Positions 1 through 6,113 of a DNA stretch of 8,837 nucleotides are shown here, one piece after another. Below the pieces are notes generated by a model. That model was not told where the DNA came from and made no database searches. It worked only from the letters and a program-made list of their open reading frames with translations. Source of the stretch: Candidatus Woesearchaeota archaeon (GTDB lineage: Archaea > Nanobdellota > Nanobdellia > Woesearchaeales > 21-14-0-10-32-9); assembly GCA_003560545.1 (NCBI GenBank), contig PWLK01000100.1, forward strand, positions 1-8,837, in the 5' to 3' direction. A program made the position numbers and the translations under genes. Within the stretch, counting starts at the first letter, position 1. Each line of letters begins with the position of its first letter.

Positions 1-258
1 CCTTGCAAGAAAACGCTTAACCTTAGACTTATCCTCCCCGCGCCCAAGAAGCCTTCTTTCAAAACTCTTAACCTTCCTCCGCTCACCCCTAAAAAAAATC
101 CTGAGCACCAAGATAGCAGCCGAGGAAATAATAAAAACAAGTATTAACTCAAGAAAAACGTTCCCGGGAAACGAGAAAAACGCGAAAACAACGATTAAAG
201 CAAAAGCAAGAGAAGAACCAATAAGGCTTACCAAGGAATACAACGACTTAAATATCAT
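1..258 (-). CDS. Membrane protein, N-terminal fragment (possibly PAP2-type phosphatase)
   Basis: This is an open frame of 86 codons that starts with ATG at 258 and continues past the left edge, so only the N-terminus is visible. The protein begins MIFKSLYSLVSLIGSS. It has two hydrophobic helices, about residues 8-30 and 34-54, and then a strongly basic stretch (LRIFFRGERRK and onward) that predicts a cytoplasmic loop. This layout (an S-L-I-G-S segment, two helices, then R-x-x-F-R-x-E-R) resembles the start of small archaeal PAP2-family lipid phosphatases, in which K/R-x6-R-P precedes a PSGH motif. Here the arginine is followed by R rather than P, and the PSGH part would lie outside the window, so the family call is only a suggestion. 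The gene begins 11 nt after the stop of the methyltransferase gene and probably shares its transcript. Synonymous sites favour G and T, as in that gene. Confidence is good that it is a gene and low for function. Confidence 0.6.
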   Translation of the reverse strand, partial: MIFKSLYSLVSLIGSSLAFALIVVFAFFSFPGNVFLELILVFIISSAAILVLRIFFRGERRKVKSFERRLLGRGEDKSKVKRFLAR

Positions 259-269
259 AACTAACAAAA

Positions 270-1154
270 CTAATCTTTGTTCTTTATCAATTTTGCGATA
301 AAAAAACCTTCCGTGCCAGTCTTATGAGGCCAAAACCTCTTGGTAAGGCTCAGAGAGCCAACCAACTCCTTCCCGAAAACCCTTGTCAAGCCCTCATCAC
401 CCACTTCCAAGCCAGTATCCGCAAGGGACACCTCGAAGTTCTCAAGGAACCACTGAACGACCAATTCGTTCTCCTCAGGCTCCAAAGAACAAGTACTATA
501 CACAAGAACCCCTCCAGGCTTCAGGCACTTAAAAGCGGCTTTCAACAACTCCTTCTGCACCCTTGCCTTATCCTTAAAATCCTCTGCGGAGCGCTTCTTA
601 AAAAAATCTTTTTCAACACAGAAATTACCACTGCAAGGAGCATCCAGCAAGACTTTATCAAAAGACAAGCCAAGATCAAACGCGAACCTGGAATCCTTCT
701 TATAAGCCAAAACGTTCTTCACAGAAAGCCTCTCCAAGTTATTAGCCAGAGCATCAAGCCTCGCCCCATTGGAATCCAAAGCAACAATAACACCTTCATT
801 ACTCATCCACTGCGCTAACTGAGTTGTCTTCCCACCAGGGCTTGCAGCCATATCAAGAACTAACTCCCCCTGACCAGGATTCAGGACTTGCACGGGCAAC
901 TGGCTCGCCGCATCCTGCAAATAATAAAACCCTTGCAAGTACTCAGGCGTCGCCCCCAGAGAAAAAGAAGCATTATAATAATACCCGTGCCTTGCAAAAC
1001 CGATTTTCTCCAGAGAAACACCTTTCTTTTCTAAGCGCTTCACAAGCTCTTCTTCCTTAATCTTAAGAGTGTTAACCCTAAGAGCGTCCCTGACAACAAC
1101 TTCTCCTGGAACAAATTTCTCCCCGAGCAAAGAATACCTTTTAAGCAACTGCAT
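270..1154 (-). CDS. NOL1/NOP2/Sun (NSUN) family RNA m5C methyltransferase
   Basis: This SAM-dependent enzyme is expected to methylate cytosine C5 in rRNA or tRNA; the target cannot be read from the sequence. Counting from the ATG at 1154 (294 aa), a short N-terminal region leads into ALRVNTLK at about 25-32, the usual entry to the NSUN core. The SAM-binding motif LDMAASPGGKTTQLA is at about 100-114. Motif IV LLDAPCSGNF holds Cys174, and motif VI VYSTCSLEPEENE holds Cys222; these are the two cysteines of the NSUN mechanism. Near the end, RFWPHKTGTEGFFIAKL is the family's typical closing strand pair. The length is normal for an archaeal single-domain NSUN without a PUA domain. An in-frame ATG at 1187 would add 11 residues, but it lies upstream of the start point predicted from either TATA-like box (1197-1205 or 1177-1184), so 1154 is preferred. 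The downstream gene is 11 nt away. Most synonymous sites end in G or T, unlike rpsB and thpR on the same strand. Confidence 0.93.
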   Translation of the reverse strand: MQLLKRYSLLGEKFVPGEVVVRDALRVNTLKIKEEELVKRLEKKGVSLEKIGFARHGYYYNASFSLGATPEYLQGFYYLQDAASQLPVQVLNPGQGELVLDMAASPGGKTTQLAQWMSNEGVIVALDSNGARLDALANNLERLSVKNVLAYKKDSRFAFDLGLSFDKVLLDAPCSGNFCVEKDFFKKRSAEDFKDKARVQKELLKAAFKCLKPGGVLVYSTCSLEPEENELVVQWFLENFEVSLADTGLEVGDEGLTRVFGKELVGSLSLTKRFWPHKTGTEGFFIAKLIKNKD

Positions 1155-1176
1155 AAATAGCCTAAACAAGACGTTG

Positions 1177-1206
1177 TTTAAAAACATTACCCAAAATTAT
1201 TTAAAT
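1177..1206. promoter_or_regulatory. Divergent TATA region for the methyltransferase and coiled-coil genes
   Basis: A near-palindromic TTATTTAAATC at 1197-1207 reads as a TATA box in both directions. On the plus strand it predicts a start near 1227-1230 and a leader of about 30 nt before the ATG at 1259. On the minus strand it predicts a start near 1175. A second minus-strand box, TTTTTAAA at 1177-1184, would start transcription at about 1154-1155, exactly at the preferred methyltransferase ATG. The spacings are measured on the sequence; promoter function is inferred from archaeal TATA geometry. Confidence 0.55.
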
Positions 1207-1258
1207 CATAAAATCGTGGGAGGAGACTATAACAATATTTTTGAGAGGTGCCTAAAAA

Positions 1259-2497
1259 ATGAAGAAAACAATAATAATGGCAATAAGCCTCTTCTTGCTT
1301 GTAGGTCTCGCCGTAACCGCAACGGCGCAGGAAGACTTGACAGAGGAAGAGGAACGAGAAATCCGAGCCATGGACAACACCCATGGAGCAATGACAAGGC
1401 TTTTACAGCTTGAAAGAGCAATAAAGCTACAAGTAGAGCGAGGACTCGGAGTGATTGAGTTCATAGAAGAAAACTATGAAGACGCAGACACAAGCCAACT
1501 CGAAGAGCTATTGAACGACCTTGAAGACCTCGGAGAAATAGTGGCTGGCACAGAAATCGAAAACCAGGACTACGAAGAACTCGCAAGCGAATATGTCGCC
1601 CTGAGAAGAGAAGCAAACAGCTTAATCATAGAATTCAGGACGGGAGCCAACAATATCATCTCAGAAGAAAGAATTGCGGAAGCAAGGGAAAGAGCTGAAC
1701 AGGCAAGAACGCAGGCTTCTGAAAGAGTGCAGGCATTGAGAGAAAGGATTAGTGAAGAAGTGAACACATATAACGCTGAAAGGCTAAGACAAACCCTTGA
1801 ACACCTCGGAAAAACAAATGAAGAAGTACAAGAAAGAATACAAAACAGGGAAATAACGAGGGCTGAAGCGGAAAGCATTGTAAGGGAAACATTTGATGAG
1901 TACAGCTTAGAAGAAAGAAGAATCGCTGCACAACAACTAAGTGAAAGATTAATGGAAATGGCAGAGAGAAGAGCTGAAGCAGCAAGACAGGCAAGACAGG
2001 AATACCTGGACAGAATGGAAAGAATAAGGGCTGAAAGACAAGCCGCGCTTGAAGAAAGGGAAAGAAGTGCTGAACCATTAAGAGAAAGAATCGACCCTGG
2101 AAGGGTAAGGCCTGAAAGAACAGAGTTCGAAGTATGGTTTGAAGACGGAACGTTGTACTTTGAAGGCACTATACACAAGCCAACCCCTTGCCATGAGATA
2201 AGACATTCAACAACCACAACGAGAAGCATACCCCCACAGGTAAGGACTGACGTACGAGTATACATTGAAAACGCAGAAGAATGCCCTCAAGTCGTAACAC
2301 CTGAAACAATAAGGGGAAGCGTTAACACAAGACAAAAGCCAAGCATGTACGTCGTGTACGTTAACAACGAAGGGCTTTTCAGGACTGGCGACATCCCTGA
2401 CATGAGGAACGGAATAGATGACACGGAAAGACCTGATGATAGGCCAACCACGACGGATGGGGAAGACACGCAGGCCACCACAGGAATTGAGAGGTGA
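1259..2497 (+). CDS. Secreted coiled-coil protein with C-terminal two-cysteine beta domain
   Basis: No named family is assigned. The 412-residue protein begins with a classic signal peptide: MKK, a hydrophobic core at about 4-19, and a likely cut after Ala23 in TATA-Q, so it should act outside the membrane. Residues 25-125 are helical and acidic. Residues 138-278 form a long Glu/Arg/Ala-rich heptad-like coiled coil. A short beta-rich domain at about 287-375 contains FEGTIHKPTPCHE (Cys311) and VRVYIENAEECPQVV (Cys342). The TPCHE and C-P-Q-V pattern recalls small beta-sandwich domains in archaeal and bacterial secreted proteins, and the two cysteines could form a disulfide. The tail (380-412) is Asp/Thr-rich and likely disordered. 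The start is well supported: GAGAGGTG at 1243-1250 lies 8 nt before the ATG. The stop overlaps the ribosome-binding site of the lipoprotein gene, so the two are co-translated. A structural or envelope role is plausible but not shown. Confidence 0.85.
   Translation: MKKTIIMAISLFLLVGLAVTATAQEDLTEEEEREIRAMDNTHGAMTRLLQLERAIKLQVERGLGVIEFIEENYEDADTSQLEELLNDLEDLGEIVAGTEIENQDYEELASEYVALRREANSLIIEFRTGANNIISEERIAEARERAEQARTQASERVQALRERISEEVNTYNAERLRQTLEHLGKTNEEVQERIQNREITRAEAESIVRETFDEYSLEERRIAAQQLSERLMEMAERRAEAARQARQEYLDRMERIRAERQAALEERERSAEPLRERIDPGRVRPERTEFEVWFEDGTLYFEGTIHKPTPCHEIRHSTTTTRSIPPQVRTDVRVYIENAEECPQVVTPETIRGSVNTRQKPSMYVVYVNNEGLFRTGDIPDMRNGIDDTERPDDRPTTTDGEDTQATTGIER
2491..2496 (+). promoter_or_regulatory. 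Ribosome-binding site that fixes the lipoprotein start
   Basis: GAGGTG spans the last sense codons and stop of the coiled-coil gene and sits 6 nt before ATG 2503. An alternative in-frame GTG at 2494 would lie inside this Shine-Dalgarno sequence, so ATG 2503 is the better start. The overlap implies translational coupling. Confidence 0.7.
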
Positions 2498-2502
2498 AAG
2501 AA

Positions 2503-2697
2503 ATGAAAGCATACGTACTAGCAACAATCATAGCATTAGTCCTCGTAGCGGGATGCGCTCAGCCAGACCCGGAAGTGATAGATGACATTGATCCGGTGCC
2601 GGAAGAGCCTCCGGAAGCAGAAGTTGATGAAGCAATAGAAGGAGTCTCAGAGGACTTCATAGACGAGGACGACGTGGAGCTTGAGGAAATAATATAA
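2503..2697 (+). CDS. Tiny highly acidic lipoprotein
   Basis: This is a 64-residue protein beginning MKAYVLATIIALVLVAGCAQ. After a short basic N-terminus and a hydrophobic core comes a V-A-G-C lipobox with Cys18 as the lipidation site, so the mature chain should be membrane-anchored and face outside. The 47 residues from Cys18 on contain 21 Asp or Glu and no Lys, Arg or His, with several prolines (about 20-40). They are probably disordered. The gene overlaps the translation signal of the upstream secreted coiled-coil gene and ends before a T-rich tract, so the two form a short operon and may work as a membrane anchor and a partner. No homologous family is recognised. It is small, but the signal peptide, lipobox, ribosome-binding site and operon position all support a real gene. 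Confidence 0.8.
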   Translation: MKAYVLATIIALVLVAGCAQPDPEVIDDIDPVPEEPPEAEVDEAIEGVSEDFIDEDDVELEEII

Positions 2698-2698
2698 C

Positions 2699-2720
2699 TT
2701 ATTTTTTATTCTTTTATTTC
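2699..2720 (+). terminator. T-rich terminator of the coiled-coil/lipoprotein operon
   Basis: Right after the lipoprotein stop the plus strand runs TTATTTTTTATTCTTTTATT, the oligo-T type of signal that ends archaeal transcripts. It overlaps the 3' end of the convergent NFACT gene, whose stop codon lies only 8 nt from the lipoprotein stop. Confidence 0.6.
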
Positions 2721-3815
2721 AAAAATTATTTTCTTTTCTTTTTCATTTAACGATACGAATCCAGGTTTTTCTTTGAGGTATTCCTTGATATCCTTCCACG
2801 ATTTTTTCTCTGAACGCATCTTTCGGACGCTTTCAAAGATTTCTGAGAAGAAAGTGTAGTTCTCATAGATCAGCTCTGCAGCCCTCTGGTTTTCCGTGGA
2901 GGCTTTTTCGAATTTATTAAGGTTTTTCTCTTGCGCCTTGATTATCGCGGAAGCCTTGTCCTTTGCCCTCGAAGTCTCCTTGGTTTCACGAACCACTTTT
3001 TCCTCGAAGAACAACTCGTCAAGTCCTTCGCTGAAAGAACTAAAAGATTTCTCCGGCCTGGCAGATTCCATTCGCACAGGGTAAATCCTTCCCTTTGAAA
3101 GAAACGCTAATGGCTTCTCAGAAAAAATTTTCTTAACCTCCACGACAACCCTTTCCAGCACATCACTTTCAAGGTTCTTCGGAATAACATTTTTGTCAGC
3201 CTTGCTTCTCAAAGCTATTTCTTCTGCGTAAATCCCTCCGAAGCCGAGCTCTGTTGCAATGCACTTAACCAAAGGCTTTTCAGATGAGAGGAGAACTTCT
3301 CTGATTTCCGTTTCAGGCATGCTTTTCACGTCGGCTTGGCCGGCTGGGAAAGAATATTCTTTCTTCGGCAAAACACTCCTGTCTTTGAACCGCTCATTTT
3401 TCAAAGGGTTCATCACCATAAGATTTCCATCTTCCTTCCTGCAAAGAATTACATTGCCAGGCTTTAGCAATTCTATTATTAACACCAGGGAGCCGTACCT
3501 CCCGGTTTCCAGTTCGAAAACCAGGATTCTTTCAAATCCTTGCTGGTACGCAGCTCTTACGATTGCATTAGAAACATATTTTCGAAGGAAAGAACAATAC
3601 CCTGGGGGCATCTTAGGACCTTGGTAGTCCTTTGAAGTAAAATGTGCTAACCCCGGAATTCTTACGCGCAAGTGTTTCTTTCCATTGGAAGTGTAAAACC
3701 TGAATACGAATTCATCATTACCCCATTGGTAGATTTTTTCAAGCTTTCCAGAGACCACGCTCTGAATCTCCTGGGATACGAAGTGCAATTCCAAAGCAGT
3801 CAATTCCTGTGCCAT
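2706..3815 (-). CDS. NFACT/Rqc2-like protein lacking the NFACT-R domain
   Basis: Rqc2/NEMF/RqcH proteins bind stalled large ribosomal subunits carrying peptidyl-tRNA; many elongate the stalled chain. This 369-residue protein has the NFACT-N fold at about 1-175 (VVSGKLEKIYQWGNDEFVFRF near 20-40, PPGYCSFLRKYVSNAIVRAA near 70-89, QGFERILVF at 92-100). A helix-hairpin-helix region with GFGGIYAEEIALRSKAD lies at 191-207, and a coiled-coil segment at about 275-340. The chain then ends at about 369, where archaeal relatives usually continue with a second coiled-coil part and the RNA-binding NFACT-R domain (total roughly 600-700 aa). The region downstream encodes the convergent lipoprotein, so the end is real within this window. 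Two acidic residues important in yeast Rqc2 (Asp9 and the Asp of the Asp-Arg pair near 98) are Glu here, at Glu9 and Glu95-Arg96 by eye alignment. A TATA box at 3836-3845 suggests a leaderless transcript from 3815. Confidence 0.88.
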   Translation of the reverse strand: MAQELTALELHFVSQEIQSVVSGKLEKIYQWGNDEFVFRFYTSNGKKHLRVRIPGLAHFTSKDYQGPKMPPGYCSFLRKYVSNAIVRAAYQQGFERILVFELETGRYGSLVLIIELLKPGNVILCRKEDGNLMVMNPLKNERFKDRSVLPKKEYSFPAGQADVKSMPETEIREVLLSSEKPLVKCIATELGFGGIYAEEIALRSKADKNVIPKNLESDVLERVVVEVKKIFSEKPLAFLSKGRIYPVRMESARPEKSFSSFSEGLDELFFEEKVVRETKETSRAKDKASAIIKAQEKNLNKFEKASTENQRAAELIYENYTFFSEIFESVRKMRSEKKSWKDIKEYLKEKPGFVSLNEKEKKIIFEIKE

Positions 3816-3835
3816 GATGAAAGGAAAAAGCAGTG

Positions 3836-3845
3836 TTTATTAAAA
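3836..3845 (-). promoter_or_regulatory. TATA box of the NFACT gene
   Basis: TTTTAATAAA on the minus strand is centred about 26 nt from the ATG at 3815, so transcription is predicted to start on or next to the initiator codon. There is no Shine-Dalgarno sequence. Position is observed; function is inferred. Confidence 0.55.
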
Positions 3846-3868
3846 TAATTTCCCCAAAAAAAACAATA

Positions 3869-3876
3869 TTTAAATA
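3869..3876 (+). promoter_or_regulatory. TATA box of the membrane-orphan operon
   Basis: TTTAAATA is preceded by an A-rich stretch (a BRE-like context) and is centred 26-27 nt before the ATG at 3899. This is the canonical archaeal spacing for a leaderless mRNA. It diverges from the NFACT promoter about 25 bp away. Confidence 0.65.
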
Positions 3877-3898
3877 GAAATCCCGCGAACAAAGGCAT

Positions 3899-4312
3899 AT
3901 GAAAGAGCACGACCTGATAAGTGAAACAACGTATTACTTACTCGTATGCTTCCTCGTCATATTCACCCTTGCAATAGCAATACTTCTAACCCCTCTTTTC
4001 ATGCTTGGAGACCTGGTTGTTTCAGGCATAATAACAGGGATAGTAGGAATTTCCTTTGGCGCGTTCACAGCGAGCTTCATAAAAATGCTTGACAAGATAA
4101 CACACCACCATCACGCAGGGATATGGATTATAGTCTCGCTCGGAGCAATCCTTAGCTTTACAGCGATATACTACTATACGGCGAGCGAGCGAGTAACCGA
4201 GATTCTTGGCTTCACACCACTGCCAAACCCTGTCTTCGTAGGAGCGTTGTTCGCAGCGAGCTTCTTGCTTCCATACCTGCTAATGTACATAGAAGAAAAG
4301 CAAGGAAAATGA
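3899..4312 (+). CDS. Four-helix integral membrane protein of unknown function
   Basis: This 137-residue orphan has four predicted membrane helices at about 12-34, 37-59, 74-94 and 111-131. A short loop between helices 2 and 3 holds four consecutive histidines (69-72, context DKITHHHHAG). With an N-terminus rich in charged residues (MKEHD) and an even number of helices, both ends are expected on the same, probably cytoplasmic, side, which would put the His cluster inside. A His cluster could bind a metal, but nothing else points to a transporter family. No known family is recognised. Its stop overlaps the start of the next gene as ATGA, so the two are translationally coupled. The TATA box at 3869-3876 sets the start. 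Confidence 0.8.
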   Translation: MKEHDLISETTYYLLVCFLVIFTLAIAILLTPLFMLGDLVVSGIITGIVGISFGAFTASFIKMLDKITHHHHAGIWIIVSLGAILSFTAIYYYTASERVTEILGFTPLPNPVFVGALFAASFLLPYLLMYIEEKQGK

Positions 4313-4713
4313 AAGGAATGACGTTAAAGGAATGGACTAAGGCATATGTTAAGTATAAAGACATGGTTCCAAGGAAAGTTGAAACAATAAAAGAAACGGA
4401 AACAGGAATCATAGCAAAACAAAAAACAAGGGAAGAAACCAAGTATATCTGCATGGAAAGCATTGAAACACTCTTACCAGGAAAAGTGGATAAAGAAAGA
4501 GTGGTCTGCCTTAACACAAAGAAAAACCTTGACTGGCTCATAAAGAACTGGGAGCAGGTAAAAGACAAGGAAACAGTGTTCATATTCGTAAACCTTGACA
4601 AAGCGGAGAGCTGGGCGGTCAACCCACGCCTGCACAATAACATCACAGACAAGAAAAACCTGAAACAAGGCCTGAAATCGTTGTTCAATTCAATCACAGA
4701 AGTTTCCGGGTAG
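4309..4713 (+). CDS. Small soluble protein of unknown function, coupled to the membrane protein
   Basis: This 134-residue protein is not recognised. The N-terminal half is basic (KEWTKAYVKYKDMVPRKVETIK at about 7-28). The middle has alternating strands and helices (RVVCLNT at 64-70, TVFIFVNLD at 89-97), which could be a small alpha/beta fold. The last 30 residues (NLKQGLKSLFNSITEV) look helical. There is no signal peptide or membrane helix. The start ATG overlaps the previous gene's TGA by 4 nt; a second ATG three codons on (4318), preceded by GAAAGGA, is an alternative start. Coupling suggests a cytoplasmic partner of the membrane protein. radB follows after 45 nt but appears to have its own promoter. 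Confidence 0.78.
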   Translation: MKGMTLKEWTKAYVKYKDMVPRKVETIKETETGIIAKQKTREETKYICMESIETLLPGKVDKERVVCLNTKKNLDWLIKNWEQVKDKETVFIFVNLDKAESWAVNPRLHNNITDKKNLKQGLKSLFNSITEVSG

Positions 4714-4725
4714 CATAAGAAAAAC

Positions 4726-4735
4726 TATTTTAACA
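4726..4735 (+). promoter_or_regulatory. TATA-like box of radB
   Basis: TATTTTAACA lies in the 45-nt gap before radB and is centred about 28 nt before the ATG at 4759, again predicting a transcript with almost no leader. It is weaker than the box at 3869 (TTTTAA core), so read-through from the upstream pair is also possible. Confidence 0.45.
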
Positions 4736-4758
4736 CAAAAAGATTTCTAAGCATTTAA

Positions 4759-5433
4759 ATGGGAGATGAAACAAGGATAAGCACGGGGACTGACGCGATA
4801 GACTGGCTATTGGAAGGAGGATATGAGAACGAAGTCCTCACAACGATTTACGGGCCTGCCGGCTCGGGAAAGACAAACATATGCCTTGCCTGCGTTGCGA
4901 GCAACTCTGACAAGAAAGTAATATACATAGACACTGAGGGAAGCTTCAGCGTAAGCAGGCTCAAGCAAATAACAGACGACCACAAAGAAGTGTTTGAAAA
5001 CATAATAATACTAAGGCCTACAGATTTCAACGAGCAAAAAAAAGTTGTGGACAAGCTAAAAAGCCTTGTAACAAGCAAGATAGGGATTATAATAGTGGAC
5101 AGCATAGCCATGCTCTACCGCTTAGAAGTCGGGAAAACCAAAGAAGTGCAAAAAGTTAACAAAGAATTAGGCGTGCAACTCGCAACACTAATACAAGTAG
5201 CCAGGAAGTACAAAGTGCCGGTTCTTATAACAAACCAGGTTTACGCGGACTTCGAGGATAAGAACAAGATAAACATGGTCGGAGGGGACATCCTGAGGTA
5301 TGCTTCAAAGTGCCTTATAGAATTGCAAAGAAATAACGGGGAAAGAAAGGCTATACTTAGAAAGCATAGGTCTTTGCCGGAAGGAAAAGAAGTATCTTTT
5401 AAGATAACAGATACGGGCTTGGAAGAAATCTAA
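4759..5433 (+). CDS. radB: RadB, archaeal RecA/Rad51 paralogue
   Basis: RadB is a recombination-accessory ATPase of the RecA superfamily. It binds DNA and is thought to assist or modulate RadA, but is not itself a strand-exchange enzyme. The 224-residue length is normal for the family. It consists of the ATPase core only and lacks the N-terminal helix-hairpin-helix domain of RadA. Visible parts are the entry motif ISTGTDAIDWLLEGGYENEV (7-26), Walker A GPAGSGKT (32-39), the strand and acidic turn VIYIDTEGSFS (54-64), Walker B IGIIIVDS (108-115), ITNQVYADFED (157-167, motif III region) and GGDILRYASKCLIEL near 175-189. The product ends at DTGLEEI. The stop codon overlaps the convergent orphan's stop, so both transcripts must run into each other. 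Synonymous sites favour A and C. Confidence 0.94.
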   Translation: MGDETRISTGTDAIDWLLEGGYENEVLTTIYGPAGSGKTNICLACVASNSDKKVIYIDTEGSFSVSRLKQITDDHKEVFENIIILRPTDFNEQKKVVDKLKSLVTSKIGIIIVDSIAMLYRLEVGKTKEVQKVNKELGVQLATLIQVARKYKVPVLITNQVYADFEDKNKINMVGGDILRYASKCLIELQRNNGERKAILRKHRSLPEGKEVSFKITDTGLEEI

Positions 5434-6023
5434 AACGGCCCAGGTGTTTCTATTAACTTGTTTTTCTCAGCGACATACATCGTTCTCTCACAAGCACCGC
5501 AGTTGTACAATAAAATGCCTTTGTCGCTTAACTCAATTGTTTCAAGCCCTGGCTTTCCGACTATGGTAGAGCCGCACGACCTGTCAGCGTACGCGACTCT
5601 CTCAGAGCTGAACTCTTTGCCATTCCTGAAAACCTTGTCGTACACTTGGAAGCCGTTGAGGGATACGTCGCGTATCCTCCCAATATCTGCCGGCCACATC
5701 TCCCTGAATTCCCTGAACCACTCCATTTTCCTGGGAGAGCCAACAAGTTTTCTCTCGTAACCCTTTATTATTTCGAACAAAGCGTCAAAACTAACATCTT
5801 CTTCGTTGTACAACAAGCCGCCTTGGGTTACAAACAAGAAATCGTTTTTATCCTTGAACAATTCCGCTAATTCCTCTGGCCTGACACGCGTGCCTTCTAA
5901 TTCTTTGTAATCGTCAGACCACAACTTTTCTTCCAGGCTTTTAAGGAAACCTGAAGCGGAACGGTCAACATAGATTATGCCGGTGTTGTAATACTCGGAA
6001 TAATCATTGGAAGGCACTAGCAT
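5430..6023 (-). CDS. Orphan protein with C-terminal CxxC motif
   Basis: This 197-residue soluble protein is not recognised. It has no signal peptide or membrane helix. An N-terminal alpha/beta region (about 1-70, with LFVTQGGLLYN at 63-73) is followed by a Trp- and charge-rich helical part (85-115, WFREFREMWPADIGRIRDV). The C-terminal beta-rich part at about 123-187 carries Cys150 (DRSCGS) and a CxxC at 175-178 (YNCGACERTMYVAEKNKL). Three cysteines could complete a zinc site with one histidine or with another chain, or the CxxC could be redox active; neither is shown. The gene converges on radB with overlapping stop codons. It is transcribed in the same direction as rpsB and lies 90 nt downstream of it, but has its own TATA box placed for a leaderless start at 6023. 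A palindrome overlaps that promoter. Confidence 0.78.
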   Translation of the reverse strand: MLVPSNDYSEYYNTGIIYVDRSASGFLKSLEEKLWSDDYKELEGTRVRPEELAELFKDKNDFLFVTQGGLLYNEEDVSFDALFEIIKGYERKLVGSPRKMEWFREFREMWPADIGRIRDVSLNGFQVYDKVFRNGKEFSSERVAYADRSCGSTIVGKPGLETIELSDKGILLYNCGACERTMYVAEKNKLIETPGPF

Positions 6024-6032
6024 GAAACAAGG

Positions 6033-6054
6033 ATTAAAAAGCGTTTTTAATAAA
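6033..6054 (-). promoter_or_regulatory. TATA box and overlapping palindrome of the CxxC orphan
   Basis: On the minus strand TTTATTAAAA (6045-6054) is centred 26 nt from the ATG at 6023. It is overlapped by ATTAAAAACGCTTTTTAAT (6033-6051), an inverted repeat with perfect 8-bp arms around a 3-bp centre, which lies between the TATA box and the start codon. This arrangement suits a repressor site, although AT-rich arms arise readily by chance. Confidence 0.5.
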
Positions 6055-6113
6055 TATTTCTATTCTAACACATCTATTATTTGGTTTCAACGCCTTGAAC
6101 TTACAGCAAAGCC

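Noticed and set aside
324..1060. Plus-strand frames opposite the methyltransferase
   Set aside because: No recognisable domains; the minus strand carries all catalytic NSUN motifs.
1155..1187. Methyltransferase start at ATG 1187
   Set aside because: The 11 extra residues lie upstream of the transcription start predicted from either TATA box and are not needed for the family core.
1368..1387. Pair of CCATGG sites inside the coiled-coil gene
   Set aside because: Six-base palindromes this close together are common by chance and fall in coding sequence.
1570..2265. Long minus-strand frame opposite the coiled-coil gene
   Set aside because: Its Ser/Leu-rich composition is the complement of Glu/Arg/Ala codons; the plus strand has the signal peptide, ribosome-binding site and operon structure.
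5958..6023. Shared ancestry of the CxxC orphan with uS2
   Set aside because: Its start (LVPSNDYSEYYNTGI) resembles the uS2 start (LLVPNDEYLKSGI), but the similarity stops after about 15 residues and the rest is unrelated; probably chance.
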